From Salvia splendens (lineage: Eukaryota; Streptophyta; Magnoliopsida; Lamiales; Lamiaceae), in contig NC_056049.1 in the NCBI RefSeq assembly GCF_004379255.2, positions 19,018,063-19,082,062 on the forward strand: 64,000 nucleotides of DNA, in the 5' to 3' direction. Below the pieces are notes generated by a model, which searched no databases, was not told the origin of the DNA, and worked only from the letters and a program-made list of their open reading frames with translations. Position numbers and translations under genes: made by a program. This document shows, one piece after another, positions 33,967 to 47,042 of this stretch. Position 1 is the first letter of the stretch; each line of letters starts with the position of its first letter.

Positions 33967-34837
33967 GATCCTCTCTTATTGCTTATATATGAGATCCCTC
34001 TTCTTTTAATGTGATAAGTAGCACACATGAGGCTCATAGTGTGGTATGTCCCATTGTGTTGAGTATTTATGATTTGTGAATTGTGAAGATAGTACATTTG
34101 ATCTTTTGTCTAAACTCAATGGTAGAGTTTAGGTACTAAATCATTATAAGAAAATAACAAATACAAAGATTAACAAATACAAAGATTAAACTTACTTGAA
34201 GGTGAAATGTGATTCTAGTCATTAAAACATTGTATGATTCCCATATTCTTTTGGCAATATTTCAATTTTATGTGAGATTTCAGAAGTTATACATGATTTT
34301 TCTTCTAAATTATTATATACATTCAATGTGGTTATTCCATGGATATAATATCAATTAAAACACACATCAGTGGTGCATAGGCATATAAGAACTTGCAACA
34401 TATTTATATATACATATATGTCTCATTGTAGGTGTTTGAGAGAGAAAGGGTCCCCCACTCTCCAAGCCTAAAGTGAATAAATGCTCTTACAGAATATAGA
34501 AACTCTCACTAGCCTGTCTGAAAAACCTGCATGGTGGAGGTGGAGGCGTGACATTTTTTAAAATTGCACCTAAATTTATATAAATACATTGGGACCACTT
34601 ACTAATTCATCCTTCCTCACACTTTTATTACTAATTATAATATATTTGCTTATCCCATAGCTTTTTCCTTCACAAACATCTTATCTTTTTAGCCCTAAAA
34701 CCATTCCCCCTCTTGATTCCTCCTACTCACCACCTCTACTTATACCCCATACTTTGCCACTCCTTAATTCATCCATTAGACAAACTCTCTCTTGATTACT
34801 TGTTTCCATTTCTTCCTTTTCCCGCTCATGCTATCGC

Positions 34838-34922
34838 GTCGGGTAAAGCTGCCAGCCTGATCTAAGCTTCTCTTACGAGTCGGGAAGGGAAGATTAGGTC
34901 ATGTGGCAGCTTCATCCTACAC
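34838..34922 (+). ncRNA. MIR167-like precursor hairpin
   Basis: The 5' arm carries TAAAGCTGCCAGCCTGATCT (34844-34863, probably 22 nt to 34865). This is the miR167 core with two changes from the common form (position 2 G to A, position 14 A to C). The 3' arm has AGGTCATGTGGCAGCTTCAT (about 34896-34915), which pairs with it to give a stem of about 30 bp with few mismatches and a short loop (about 34875-34888). The complement of the 3' arm keeps the usual GAAGCTGCCA start, so the hairpin, not only the mature site, is conserved. miR167 guides cleavage of ARF6/ARF8 auxin response factor transcripts. About 160 bp downstream the transcript could splice (AGGTGAGCAAG near 35070). Whether the variant mature strand keeps its targets is unknown. 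Confidence 0.8.
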
Positions 34923-36323
34923 TGTTTAGCACGAAGAAGCAAAACACACTTATTCTTTCTCTTTTTTCAAGAATTTTGTTGTGCATACCTCAGATCTTGT
35001 GGTAGTTTCAATCAATTTTGTTTGTAGAAGAAAACCCTAATTTTTTTTTTCCATTTTAGGGTTTCTTTTGCAGGTGAGCAAGTATGTGTAAGACCCTCTT
35101 CTTGCCTAATTTAGTCATTTTTCTAGACTTCAATGTTTTTGTTTTGTCTGCTTTATGTGTTTTGGCAGCTCAGCTGATTAGGGTTTCTGCTTTTGTTCCA
35201 TATTTAATTTGCTACTTATTTCTTTTTATGGGAAGTTTAGGAATTCTCATTGTATTCTAGAAAAATCTTGAATGGTTTCCTAAAATTGTTCTAATTTCTT
35301 ACTGATTGTGCAGTCAATCTAATCTACTAAGGATTTGCTTCACTAATTCTTTATCTACGCATATGTTTCAAGAAACCCTTTATTCTTCGCAGCCAATTAT
35401 TACCCTATTTCGTTTCAATCTTAATTTTACTAATTAATTAGAAATTTCAAACAAGATTCAATCTTTTTATCTAGGGTTTTTTTAAAGAAAGATATACTCC
35501 ATCAATTTCATAAAATCTCTTAGGACTGGGAAAAATCGTATGAAAAAAAAATATTGAGAATTAATGTTTAAGATTTTATTTTTTTAATTCCAAAAATTGG
35601 CAGGGGTAGCAAAAAATATGTATATTTTCTTGTTGCTGCCCTTGTGCACTATATATAGTTATATAATTTCTTGAGCACATTCATAAATCATAATCACGGA
35701 TTTTATAGGAAGTTTCTGCAGACTGTGTTATTTAAACTGATTGATCAGAAAATTGAATAAAAGTAGGCACAGTCTGTCTTCTTCTCTCCACATTTCCATC
35801 TAATGCATCTTTCATTTTCATGTTCAATTTTTCACTAGTCACCATCCATATTTAATTGCATTTTAGGTAGCTTGATTTAGAAAACGTTTCAATTGCACAT
35901 TTTTGAACGTACAGTTGCTCAGATCACTCTGTCCAAGAATTTTATTTTTTTCTTGATGGATTATATCTGATCAATTAGAAGAATTTAGAATTAGGTTGAA
36001 AACTGCCTTTCATTTATCGAGAAATTCACATTGTTTTTCTCTAACCCTTTTTATTTTAAGAAAAAGAAAAGGCAATGTGGCTGATTTATGATATGGAGTA
36101 GTATATATTCCCAATGCCATATTGAGATATTGAGTAAACATATGTTACTCATCATTGTGATATATTGGTATAACAAGTTTACATCGATTTTTCCTAGCAA
36201 ATTCAGATTGTTTTGATATTGAAAGTTTCAATTGGTTATGAAGATTACGTCCTCATTTTTGCATATTTGATATCAAAGATATATTTATGTTTTGGGCTTA
36301 ATTTTGGCAATTGACATCTATCT
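34923..36323. other. Downstream/intronic DNA of the MIR167-like locus, no other gene
   Basis: AT-rich with long T tracts and C/T-rich segments (AGGGTTTCTTTTGCAGGTGAG near 35060) typical of plant leaders and introns. No open frame or RNA gene is supported. Confidence 0.5.
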
Positions 36324-37042
36324 TGTAACACCCCGACTTTTTCTACCATTTTTATTATGTTCTTGAAAGGACCGTGAATCAAATTAAATCTTTTCACCAA
36401 ATATTCCTTAATTCAAATTTTAAATAAAGATACTGCATAGATTTTCCTCCACCGTGATATGCAAATAAAATTCCAAACAAATAAAATTAGTCAATCTCAA
36501 GTTCAAAAAAATATATATAAAAAAAAACCGCATCCCACTCCTTTCCCACGTTCATAACCGTTCCCCACTCTATAAATCCCTTCCAAATCTAAACCTCAAC
36601 AAACTCCCGATTATACTCCCACACTATGCAGTATATTAATCTCCATACCCTAATCTCTCGTCACACAAAATTCGCAGTCACTCTCTTACACTTTTGAATT
36701 GCAAAAATTTCCTCAAGCGGCGGGGGAAAGCAGTAGGAAGGAGTTCATCTTTTTATCCACCAAATCCTAATTTCACTACGGGGGAGAACCAGAATCCTTG
36801 ACCTTTTGCCTGAGCCGATTTGTTCAGTTAAGGTATAAACCTTCCCCTTTATCTCAAATCTACATACGTCAAGCATATCACTTTGTTGCACCAACCGAAA
36901 CTCGAAATCGAATTAAAACAATCAACTTAATCAAACAAAACAATCAACATCAATTGAGCACCACAATTGAACCTCCCGCTGTGACTAATCGGAAAAATAC
37001 GAAAGAAACGAGAGAGAGAGAGAGTGTGTGAAATGGGTTTTA

Positions 37043-37742
37043 GGGCATCCGCAGTGGTGCGGATGTCCCGGCGGATTCCCCGCGGACTTCCCAAAAACAC
37101 CTCCTGCCACGTCATAAGGACTTCCCACTGCCCTGCCACGTCATACGGAATTCCCACTGCACAGTGGCGGACTTCCCCTGCGGAATTCTCGACGGAATTC
37201 CCACATTATAAAAAATCACAAATTCACGAATTAAACAATTTTCGGAAGTAAACAATTTACGGGATTAAAATTTCGACGCGAATACGGAGAAAATGCAACC
37301 ACTTTATTTAAAGAAACATACTTCATTATAAAAAAAATACATAATTACTAAAAAAATTACATTATTATTAGAATAAAAAATTGTATTATGTTCATAGTAT
37401 TATCAACATTAAATTGGTAACCAATTCAAGCAATTATAGCATGGAGGCGCGCCGACGCACCACCACCAATTTGAACTACCTTGAAGAATTCATTTGACTA
37501 TACGTTATACATGAAGATTTTCTATGCAAAGGACAAATTTATAAATAGATGAATTCTCTAACAGAAGGGGATGTAGCTCAGATGGTAGAGCACCCGCTTG
37601 GCATGCAAGAGGTACAGGGATCGATACCCCACATCTCCATTTTATTATTTGCGGACGTCCGTGCCACGTCAACGCAATGGCGGACGTCCGCACGGAATTC
37701 CTAGTGGAACGCCGCGGGCCTGCGACGTCATTGCGGGTGCTC
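37043..37742. mobile_element. PIF/Harbinger-like MITE inside the solo LTR, carrying a tRNA-like sequence
   Basis: It is flanked by TTA at 37040-37042 and 37743-37745. The ends GGGCATCCGCAGTG and, inward from the right, GAGCACCCGCAATG match at 11 of 14. GC-rich sub-terminal GCGGACTTCCC / GCGGACGTCCG repeats are at both ends. The interior holds AT-rich filler and a 73-nt tRNA-Ala-like sequence. Confidence 0.8.
37567..37639 (+). tRNA. tRNA-Ala-like sequence (anticodon GGC), probably a pseudogene
   Basis: 73 nt starting GGGGATGTAGCTCAGATGGT with intact box A, and GGATCGATACC as box B. The acceptor stem GGGGATG/CATCTCC pairs fully (one G-U) with discriminator A. The anticodon loop reads TTGGCAT, giving GGC, whereas plant tRNA-Ala of this body has AGC. 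Two C-A mismatches fall in the anticodon stem and mismatches in the T stem, in positions where the functional gene has CG; this suggests CpG decay. A TTTT Pol III terminator follows directly (37640-37643). It lies inside a Harbinger-like MITE. Confidence 0.7.
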
Positions 37743-39297
37743 TTAAACATGAATGGGAGTACTTCAATCCCTTTAATTCTTTGACATTAATTTTATTCTT
37801 GTTTTAAAGTGGATATGGAAGGGGCGCGTGTATTTGTGAGTGAGTTTTTTTGGGATTACTTGTTTTGATTGGAAATTGTTATACATTCAAATTGTGTACT
37901 TTTTTTATATATACTGACTTAGGAAAAATGGGGGTACGTGTAGGTGGAGAAAAGGAGTAGTTGTTTTCCTTGTTTGTTTATTTATTAAATGAAGAATGTG
38001 GTGGAGTGGGTACGTGTTTTAAAATGGGAGGAATGGTGGATTCAAAAGTGGATTGTAGGGAGTATACGTGTCGTCTGGAAGGGAGTATACATTTGTTGGT
38101 TTTAAATTTTTTTGTATATTGTTTGTAAAGTAACGGGGTTTGGTTGATTAAATTGTTTTGGGCAGGTTCTTTCAAGTTTTGGCAGTGGCCCGATTTCTTC
38201 TAAAATTTCTTGGGCCGAGTATGTTGATTTTTATTGGACTATATGGTGTCTTAATCTTTGGGCTGTTTTAATAAAATTTGTTGGGGTGTGAAGCGGATGA
38301 AAGTATAATTTTGTTGATGTTGTTTCGTTTAATTGAGGAATCTATTTTTTTGACGAAAGAATGAAGGATAATTTGAGCACACGCACGTAGGATGCATGCA
38401 TTACTTTTAAATTAAATTAATTTGCAAAGTCTAATTTTGCATATTCAGATATTTAAAAAGGGTGATTTTGCATGCTATTTGAGAACGAAAAGGATTAGCA
38501 AGTGAAGGAGTTAAGCGAACAAGGTGGGCTTTCTTTTTAAATAAGAACTATGTCTTAAGTATATTTATTTTTGCGAAATATGTTTGTCATGCCATATTTT
38601 TATGTTGCTATGGGACCTATCTGAAGTGGCTTTTGCCATGTATGGTTAATCGAATTCGGGCCTGACTAGGGCGTGAGTCCCTACTCAGGCTAGTGTACAC
38701 CCCGTAGATCGTGCGCTATCCCTTTGGAGTTGGCCGGTCTAGTGACTTGGTTCGTGGCCACGTTCGTTGTCATATATGTTCAGATATGGTATGGTGAGAT
38801 TGATGATGTTGAGGTTGATGGTGATGATAATGTTGGTGAGATGTTTTAGTGACTCGGACCCTTTCAAAGATAAAACCCTGAGGTCACTCGTTGGTGGCAT
38901 GATATTTTTATTGAAAATGTTTTCGGCATAAGTCCACTGAGTGCATCAAGTACTCAGTCATGCATGTGTTTCCCCTATGTGCAGGTTGAGCGGTGACGAG
39001 CGCGGTGGGTGTTGAGCATGAAAGTGAAGAAGGTAGTAAATAAAATTTTCTGAATATATTTTGTCTTCATACATAATATTATTCTACTCTCGAATGCTTC
39101 CGCTAAATATTGTTTCTTTTGCTAAGTATTGTTGAGATAATATTTGTTTCGAGTTGCTGATTGTTGAAATGATACCCTTATTTTATTCAAGCTATTCCTA
39201 TTTGCTTCGAGCTATGGTCGAGTTGTGTTGATTTCCCATTTTTTTCCCGCGCTCAACCGTGTTTTCTATCCTTAGAAATTGCGGGCGTGACATATCC

Positions 39298-40099
39298 TCT
39301 ATGTCTGGTTGACTTTTTCGAACTACTTTTAAACTGGATATGACATTTCCTTCGATCCTTAGGTAATGTATGATTATAAAAGAAATCAATATAGTATTAC
39401 AAGATAATTAATAGGGTGGGAATAATCAATATATAGTTATTTGATAATCAATTAAATAGTTACAGAATAAACAATATTATATGATTACAAAATTAGTTGA
39501 AATATTGGTCACTCAGTTATGGCAACTAACAAGATTTATCGTGGATTATAATATTAATATGGGCAAATACACCCATAATTTTGATTTAGTACAATTATAG
39601 TGATGGATGATTTATTAAATCTCATCCAATCCATAGTCTAATCCGATAATTAAATTTGGTTTTAATTTTATCCACACTATACTAAAGGTATAATTTCATC
39701 TCAATGCACCCTATATGTATAAAGTTTATAACAATTATTAAGTCGTTATTATTAACACTTTGAAGTTTGCGAGCACTCTTGAATTAACTTACCAAATTCA
39801 AAATTTTAATTTTTTGTGTGACTAATTTCTTATAAATATATTTAATTATTTACAAAAATATAATTTCAAATTTATTTATACATAATTTAATAAATTAATT
39901 ACGAAATGTATTTGTATTATGAAATAATATGTTCATCTATATACTACTACTCATATACAAAAAATTTATTCATGTGTTTAAGATTGACTATGAAAAATCA
40001 TTTGAGCTTGGAGAGGGTAAATGGGCTTTCATTTCATCCTTTAGGTATTGGATTGGGCTTTCATCGCGCGGACAGTTGGACTTCCGTGCGAATAAGATT
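39298..40099. other. Intergenic DNA, no gene seen
   Basis: Strongly AT-rich between the solo LTR and the left inverted-repeat arm. Short open frames near 39906-40124 have no recognisable domain. Confidence 0.5.
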
Positions 40100-40714
40100 A
40101 GTTTGTTTAAATAAAAATGAATAGGCCTATTTATTTGTAGCAAACATTTTAATCTTAAATGGTTTATTTATGAATAGGGATGTTATGTTAGGATTTATTT
40201 CCGAGTTTTTTTTAATGTTAGAATGTATGCTCCTTGAAGTGTGCCCTAGTATAGTGTAATTACTGGTGGAGACTTGTAGTTGATTGGTTGGATGAAATAT
40301 TACAAATGACCCAGCTTGCGACGTCGTTTGGAAGGCAATATAATTCTAATCTATTCCACTTCCACTTATTGGTAATTGCACTATGCATAAAGTCTAACGA
40401 CCAAACCACCAAAAACCACACTTAGCAAAAACACCATTGATTGTGCTTATATTTGTAGTAATTGACTTATTTGAAATTCATGTTAAGATGTGTATTTTGT
40501 ACTATCTAATAGGAGGATGAATGCAGGTAGAATGAAAAACTATAAACAAAACCCTTGTTACATTGCCCACACTTAGGAGTTAGGGGCTGTTCGTTGCAAT
40601 ATTACACTATTTCGTAATTAAATATGTAAGTGTGTTTGGTTCTCACAGTTTAATTGTAAATAGATAATTATGTATTAATTATTTATATTTAACCTGCTCT
40701 AATTAAACTTAATC
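40100..40714 (+). repeat. Left arm of a ~615-bp inverted repeat
   Basis: AGTTTGTTTAAATAAAAATG...to...TAACCTGCTCTAATTAAAC is repeated in reverse complement at 46419-47042 with high identity (small indels, for example GATTGGTTGGATGAAAT against the complement of ATTTCATCCAAGCAATC). The inner end includes GGGGCTGTTCGTTGCAATAT, which resembles a hAT/MITE terminus. The left arm ends about 85 bp before the ARL5 start codon, so it supplies much of that gene's promoter region. Confidence 0.85.
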
Positions 40715-40718
40715 TTAA

Positions 40719-42324
<1,606 letters not shown>

Positions 42325-42547
42325 AAGCACTCAAATCATCCGATGTACCTTCTAATTCACTACAACTGAATACACCTATCCCCAGTGTTTTTTTATGTGT
42401 TTCTCAAAGATCTAAGTTGATGCTTCAGATAATGTTAAATGAAAAAAGCATCATATTGATGTTTTTGGTGAAAATGTTATACTATCAAGTTCCCAATCAC
42501 TCATAAAGATAAAGAATACTATTATAGATCTGCTAAAATGACATCTT

Positions 42548-43136
42548 TCATAGTATGGGACACCTACATCCTGAAGAATTTTGTGGTCCTTCAAACCATC
42601 TGTCCCAGATTGGATTCATGGGCCCTAATGTTCTGAAAAAAAACAGATACATACAAAGGATTTAGGGCATATAAATGGTTGATTTTATGATGCTAAATTA
42701 GTAAGAGCTCTTACAGCGGGAGCAAAGGATCCGGTCTGGTTCGAACGTTACTTAGCATTCTGGGAAGAAAAATGGAAGAGTTTCAATATGTATTGTAAGA
42801 TTAAGTAATTGAATAAATTCTTACTCTTTACAAGAAGCAGAGGCATTGTCCATTTTCTCCAGCTGCTCCAGTTCCTCCTGTATATGCAGTGTTGAAATGA
42901 TAAAAATGCACCATACAAAAACCATCAAGATTTCACATTTAACCACTCCCAAAACTAAAAACACTATATCCAATAACAGAAACACAATAAAACAACAAAG
43001 CAAACATCATTAATAGAACCTCCAAGAATCGAGTTTCTTGCTCAAGCCTCTTGAGTTCAGCAGAAATCCAGTGCTTCCCTCTCATATCTGTTGCTGCCGC
43101 CACTGATTCTGCCTCCACTCCATTCCCACTTTGCAT
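42548..43136 (-). CDS. Heterotrimeric G-protein gamma subunit, plant type A
   Basis: Four exons on the minus strand: 43136-43020, 42877-42825, 42759-42715 and 42632-42548 (TGA). All borders are GT-AG and in frame, giving 99 residues. The N-terminal MQSGNGVEAESVAAATDMRG is followed by a coiled-coil GGL region (ELKRLEQETRFLEEELEQLE). Next come DPLLP (67-71), WDRWFEGP (81-88) and the C-terminal CPIL (96-99), a CaaX prenylation box that marks type-A subunits such as AGG1/AGG2. It pairs with G-beta at the plasma membrane in heterotrimeric signalling. The CKE-stop seen by simple reading of exon 2 is the GTAAGA donor, not an end. The gene looks intact. Confidence 0.92.
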
Positions 43137-43898
43137 TTTGTTTCTCTTTTTTTAATCTTAGCAATGTAGTATTTATCTGCTGATTCAGAAAAAAAAAACA
43201 GAAAACAGATAGAGATGCCGAATTCGTGGAGTCGTCAAAGATGCTACCTTTTTAGATGTTCAGCTGTATTGCTGTATCATTAGCCTTAAAAATTCACAAT
43301 AAAGCTTGGAATTTAGTGGCTTTTTTCTGTTTCAAAACAGTATTGAGAGAAAAGGGAGCAGAAAAGGAGGGGAGAAAAAATAGGAACTTTAGCCTTTTGG
43401 GGAGTGGGTGGTTTTGGATTACATGATTTATGGGTGTTATTCTCTTTCCCTGAATTTGGATATTATCAAGATTTAAATAATGGAGATTTGGTGGTGTGTT
43501 CTCTAACGTTATGCCAAATAAGACTATCAAATTTCAGCCACAACCGTGTTTAAAACACGAGTAATCTTGCACAAAATAATACTATCATTAGTAGTCAATT
43601 ACTAGCTTAGAGTGTAATCGTGATTCGTACATGAAGTTTTTTTTTCACTTTCTTAATGATAAAAACAACATGATACGATCATAAGAACCGTGCCCATAAG
43701 CCCGAACCCGTTGAAGGCATTTGGAAAGCCAATGACACAAGCAATGAAGACATGGCCGTGTTCATTAGGAACTCCAAAACGAGAAAGAAATAAGGATGGG
43801 GCCTGAAGAGGGAGTCCATAAAGCCTACCTGGGCTGGGTGGATGTTGTGCCACATACACCCGCATTGGCGGACACACATGTATCAATCAAGGGGCTTA
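43137..43898. other. Upstream region of the G-gamma gene, no further gene
   Basis: It holds the 5' UTR and promoter of the minus-strand G-gamma gene (C/T-rich on that strand, for example around 43320-43400) and DNA of unknown origin at 43640-43890. No open frame with a domain is seen. Confidence 0.5.
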
Positions 43899-44299
43899 GA
43901 TTGTCCACAATAGAGTGGAACATCCATGCCACAACTACAAAAACTTGTCCAGTTCAATAAACAGCCACAACACAGCCACAAAAACTTGTCCAGCCCAATA
44001 AGCAACCACATCACAACCACAAATCACATTATTTTGTCAATTGTTGGTATATTTTAATTGGACTAGAATAAAAATAATTGGAATGGAAAAATGAATTGGG
44101 AATAGGTTGTATTATATAAATAAATTAAGAAAAAAAAAATTACAAACGTCGGCGCCGCCGCGGGCGGCGTGCAATAGGCTGCCGCGTCCCCGCCCCTTCC
44201 ACGTCGCAAATGCTGCTCCGCCCTCCCCGCCGCGACTCACCTCGTCCAGCAATAGACTGTTGCGGCGCGGCCGCGGCGGCGTTCCTATTGTGGATACTC
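43899..44299. mobile_element. PIF/Harbinger-like MITE, 401 bp
   Basis: It is flanked by TTA (43896-43898 and 44300-44302). The ends GATTGTCCACAATAG and, inward from the right, GAGTATCCACAATAG form the TIR. The right part is very GC-rich (GCGCCGCCGCGGGCGGCG near 44151). Removing the element and one TTA leaves GGGGCTTAAGCCCC, a perfect 14-bp palindrome, as the target site. Confidence 0.85.
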
Positions 44300-44339
44300 T
44301 TAAGCCCCTAATAAATCAATATTTTTTATTTTTCTTTCT

Positions 44340-44775
44340 TATAGTCTAGAGTAGTTTGATTTGTGCAAATTTTATGTAAATTGTAAGGTCAAAGCCCCTA
44401 CCAACAATCCCCATAACCTAAAAATATTTTTTCGAATAAATTATAGTAGACATAGCCCCTATCGATCTACGTTTCTGGCCCCTATTGATCTACTTTTCTG
44501 CGTCCGCCCTTGTCCACTCGGGAGGGTTGTTTTTTCCCAGGCGAGTCCTGCCTGTCCACTTGGGCCGTGTCGTGTTCACGCCGCCCTCACCCTATTCGGT
44601 TCCAGCAGAAGGATGCCGAGTTAGTGTCGCCACCCGGGCAGAGTTGTGTCCATGCCACACTCACACGGGCTAGGTCCCACCACCGAGGGTGCCGAGTCCA
44701 GAAGCTTGACTCGAGCCAGTTGGCTCAAGTGTGACTCTTACCCGGGCTGGGTCCCGTGCAAGATTTTCACGCCCT
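44340..44775. other. GC-rich unclassified segment
   Basis: Unlike its AT-rich surroundings, 44500-44760 is GC-rich with recurring GTCCACTCGGG, GCCACCCGGGCAG and TTACCCGGGCTGGGTCCCGTG phrases. All plus-strand frames are partly open, but none shows a protein family; it may be retroelement leader sequence. I cannot classify it. Confidence 0.3.
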
Positions 44776-45222
44776 TGCTTTGTTATTTTTCATTCCATAA
44801 AAGGGTTGTATAAAGAGACCCTTTAAAGAATTTTGTCGTTTAGACTTTGATGAGTTTGAAATTATAGGACTCCTTTGAGAGCATTATTTTTTTTAAAGAT
44901 TTATCCAATTCCTAGCTTGTTTATTTCTATCCAGATTTATTTAAGTAAAGGTATAGGTTTGGTGTATGTGTATTCATGGATTGTGAAGCCAATAGAACGT
45001 TTTTCTTAATAAAAGTAGTTTAAAGTTGTCCTCATTTTATTAGAGAACGTCTTACGGTCCAAGGAGGATTCCCCCCTTTATATACATTCTTCCTCTTCTT
45101 TTCCTTTTAGATCTATTTTTGTAGCTAGATCCATTATCCTTTATTATCTAATTAGAGACCAAATACGATTGGTATATATTGGGTAAAATTAATGGATCTA
45201 ATCATGAAAATCCATAGCATAA

Positions 45223-45430
45223 CCTCAAACCCTTAAGAATATTTTAGAATTTATAATAGCGTAGTACACAATTTGATATTTATATTTATATGAGGGGATA
45301 CATGCTATATATTTAAACTTATATCACCTCAAACCCTTAAGAATATTTTAGAATTTATAATAGCGTAGTACACAATTTGATATTTATATTCATATGAGGG
45401 GATACATGCTATATATTTAAACTTATATCA
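45223..45430. repeat. 104-bp tandem duplication
   Basis: CCTCAAACCCTTAAGAATAT begins at 45223 and again at 45327. The two 104-bp copies, ending AACTTATATCA, differ at one base (TTATATG against TCATATG). They abut the MITE at 45436. Confidence 0.9.
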
Positions 45431-45435
45431 ACGAG

Positions 45436-45798
45436 TAATGATCTAGGGAAACCACTACTTAAATGCATAACTAGAGAATAACTAATAATAAGTGTATAAC
45501 TAGATAACAAATCTCAACCATTAGATCAAAATGATCTAGTTCACTATATGAGCGATTTAGTTCACTATAAGAGTGATTTATAAGAGTGATTTAGTTCACT
45601 ACATGAAGGAGTGAACCAAAACACCATTATAGTCAAGTATTTACTTCGTGAAGAATTTAATTCACTATAAAGGCGTTTTGGTTCACTCATTCCTGTAGTA
45701 AACTAAATCACTCTTATAGTGAACTAAATCGCTCTTATAGTGAACTAAATTCGTGTTCTCTAGTTATGCATTTAAGTAGTGGTTTCCCTAGATCATTA
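45436..45798. mobile_element. 363-bp MITE with perfect 43-bp TIRs and AGTTCACTATA motif field
   Basis: TAATGATCTAGGGAAACCAC... (45436-45478) is exactly complementary to 45756-45798. Inside, AGTTCACTATA / TATAGTGAACTAAAT recurs about ten times, forward on the left and reversed on the right. Sub-terminal AAGTGTATAACTAGATAACA matches the right end of element G, and CCATTAGATC is shared with the C elements, so it belongs to the same group although its flank is not a TA run. No clear target duplication is visible. Confidence 0.85.
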
Positions 45799-45969
45799 TT
45801 CTATATTGATATATTTGAATTTTTTATTGTTTATTTTATTTTCCCAAAGTAGCTTCTTGTAGGAAAAAACGTGGGAAATTAGAAAAGGCCAAACCTTTGG
45901 CCTTTCATGTAGTGTAACCTTCAAATATTTTATGAGGTGTCTTAATACTAAGATCTTCCATGCGGCTTC

Positions 45970-46200
45970 TACTATCCTATAAATATGTGTGAGTTTGAGA
46001 GATGGAAAACACACCAACAAAAGCATCTCTCTTCTCTCTAGCTATCTACATTCCAATTCGCAAATAGTAGCAGTGCATTGCTCGGTTCTACTCGATAGGA
46101 AGAAAGTCATTAGGGTTATTTGGTGCAGTTCGCTCAAATTATTATTACTCCTTAAACTTCAAACTAGAGAAAAAATACATTATATTATTTGATTTACTTT
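45970..46200 (+). promoter_or_regulatory. Orphan promoter-like sequence
   Basis: CTATAAATATG at 45975 is a good TATA box. A C/T-rich leader-like stretch (CATCTCTCTTCTCTCTAGC) starts about 45 nt downstream. No coding sequence follows before the inverted-repeat arm. It may be the remains of an LTR or of a displaced gene start. Confidence 0.35.
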
Positions 46201-46418
46201 GAGAAAAATTTAAAAAGAATGTGAAGTAAATTAACGCCACTTTACATTGGCCGCGGTGGGCATGGTTTTAATTATGTAGGTTTGTAAATTGGTCATAATT
46301 GGGCTTAAGACATATGCCATAAGCCCATGAAAAATATCACTTTATTCCAGTATTTGAAGGTACTATTCGGTTTTCTAAATAAAATAGTAATAAAATATAA
46401 TTTATGATTAAGTTGTGA

Positions 46419-47042
46419 GATTATTTTAATTAGAGCAAGTTAAATATGACTAATTAGTACATGATTATCTATTTACAATTAAATTATGAGATTCAATCTT
46501 ATTAACCTAACACACTACAAATTTAATTACGAAATAGTATAATATTGCAACGAACAACCCCTAACTCCTAAGTGTGGGCAATGTAACAAGGGTTTTGTTT
46601 ATAGTTTTTCATTCTACCTGCATTCATCCTCCTATTAGATAGTACAAAATACACATCTTAACATGAATTTCAAATAAGTCAATTACTACAAATATAAGCA
46701 CAATCAATGGTGTTTTTGCTAAGTGTGGTTTTTGGTGGTTTGGTCGTTAGACTTTATGCATAGTGCAATTACCAATAAGTGGAAGTGGAATAGATTAGAA
46801 TTATATTGCCTTCCAAACGACGTCGCAAGCTGGGTTATTTGTAATATTTCATCCAAGCAATCAACTACAAATCTCCACCAGTAATTACACTATACTAGGG
46901 CACACTTCAAGGAGCATACATTCTAACATAAAAAAAACTCAGAAATAAATCCTAACATAACATCCCTATTCATAAATAAACCATTTAAGATTAAAATGTT
47001 TGCTACAAATAAATAGGCCTATTCATTTTTATTTAAACAAAC
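46419..47042 (-). repeat. Right arm of the ~615-bp inverted repeat
   Basis: Reverse complement of 40100-40714. Its outer end is cut at AAACAAAC by the Copia LTR at 47043, while the left arm continues as AAACAAACTAATC (complement), so the Copia insertion came after the inverted repeat formed. Confidence 0.85.

Larger units (their letters stand above)
30692..34700. other. Intergenic DNA with MITE and SINE remnants, no gene seen
   Basis: The first 250 bp will hold the 3' UTR of the TSJT1-like gene (AATAAT near 30798). The rest is AT-rich. Contents: a weak Stowaway-like hairpin about 30965-31199 (CCCATAAAAAATAGTCC against TTTTTATGGGACAGAGTG), SINE candidates at 31715-31846 and 33860-33966, and a Stowaway-like MITE at 32765-33013. 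No open frame has a recognisable domain. Confidence 0.6.
36324..39292 (+). mobile_element. Solo LTR of a Gypsy (Tekay-like) retrotransposon
   Basis: It begins TGTAACACCCCGACTTTTTC and ends ...GCGGGCGTGACA. The flanking 5-mers are TATCT (36319-36323) and TATCC (39293-39297), a one-base-decayed target duplication. A TATA-like CTATAAAT sits near 36570. The right part (CGAATTCGGGCCTGACTAGG, then CTACTCAGGCTAGTGTACAC, CCCCTATGTGCAGGTTGAGC) resembles the 3' half of the Gypsy LTR at 48388-51874. There is no internal domain, so it is a product of LTR-LTR recombination. A 700-bp MITE is inserted at 37043. Confidence 0.8.

Noticed and set aside
42821..43003. Separate 60-residue gene ending CKE on the minus strand
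   Set aside because: It reads from the intron into exon 2 of the G-gamma gene and stops at the splice donor GTAAGA.
44107..44734. Overlapping plus-strand frames in GC-rich DNA
   Set aside because: They lie partly inside a MITE, overlap each other in different frames and have no recognisable protein family.
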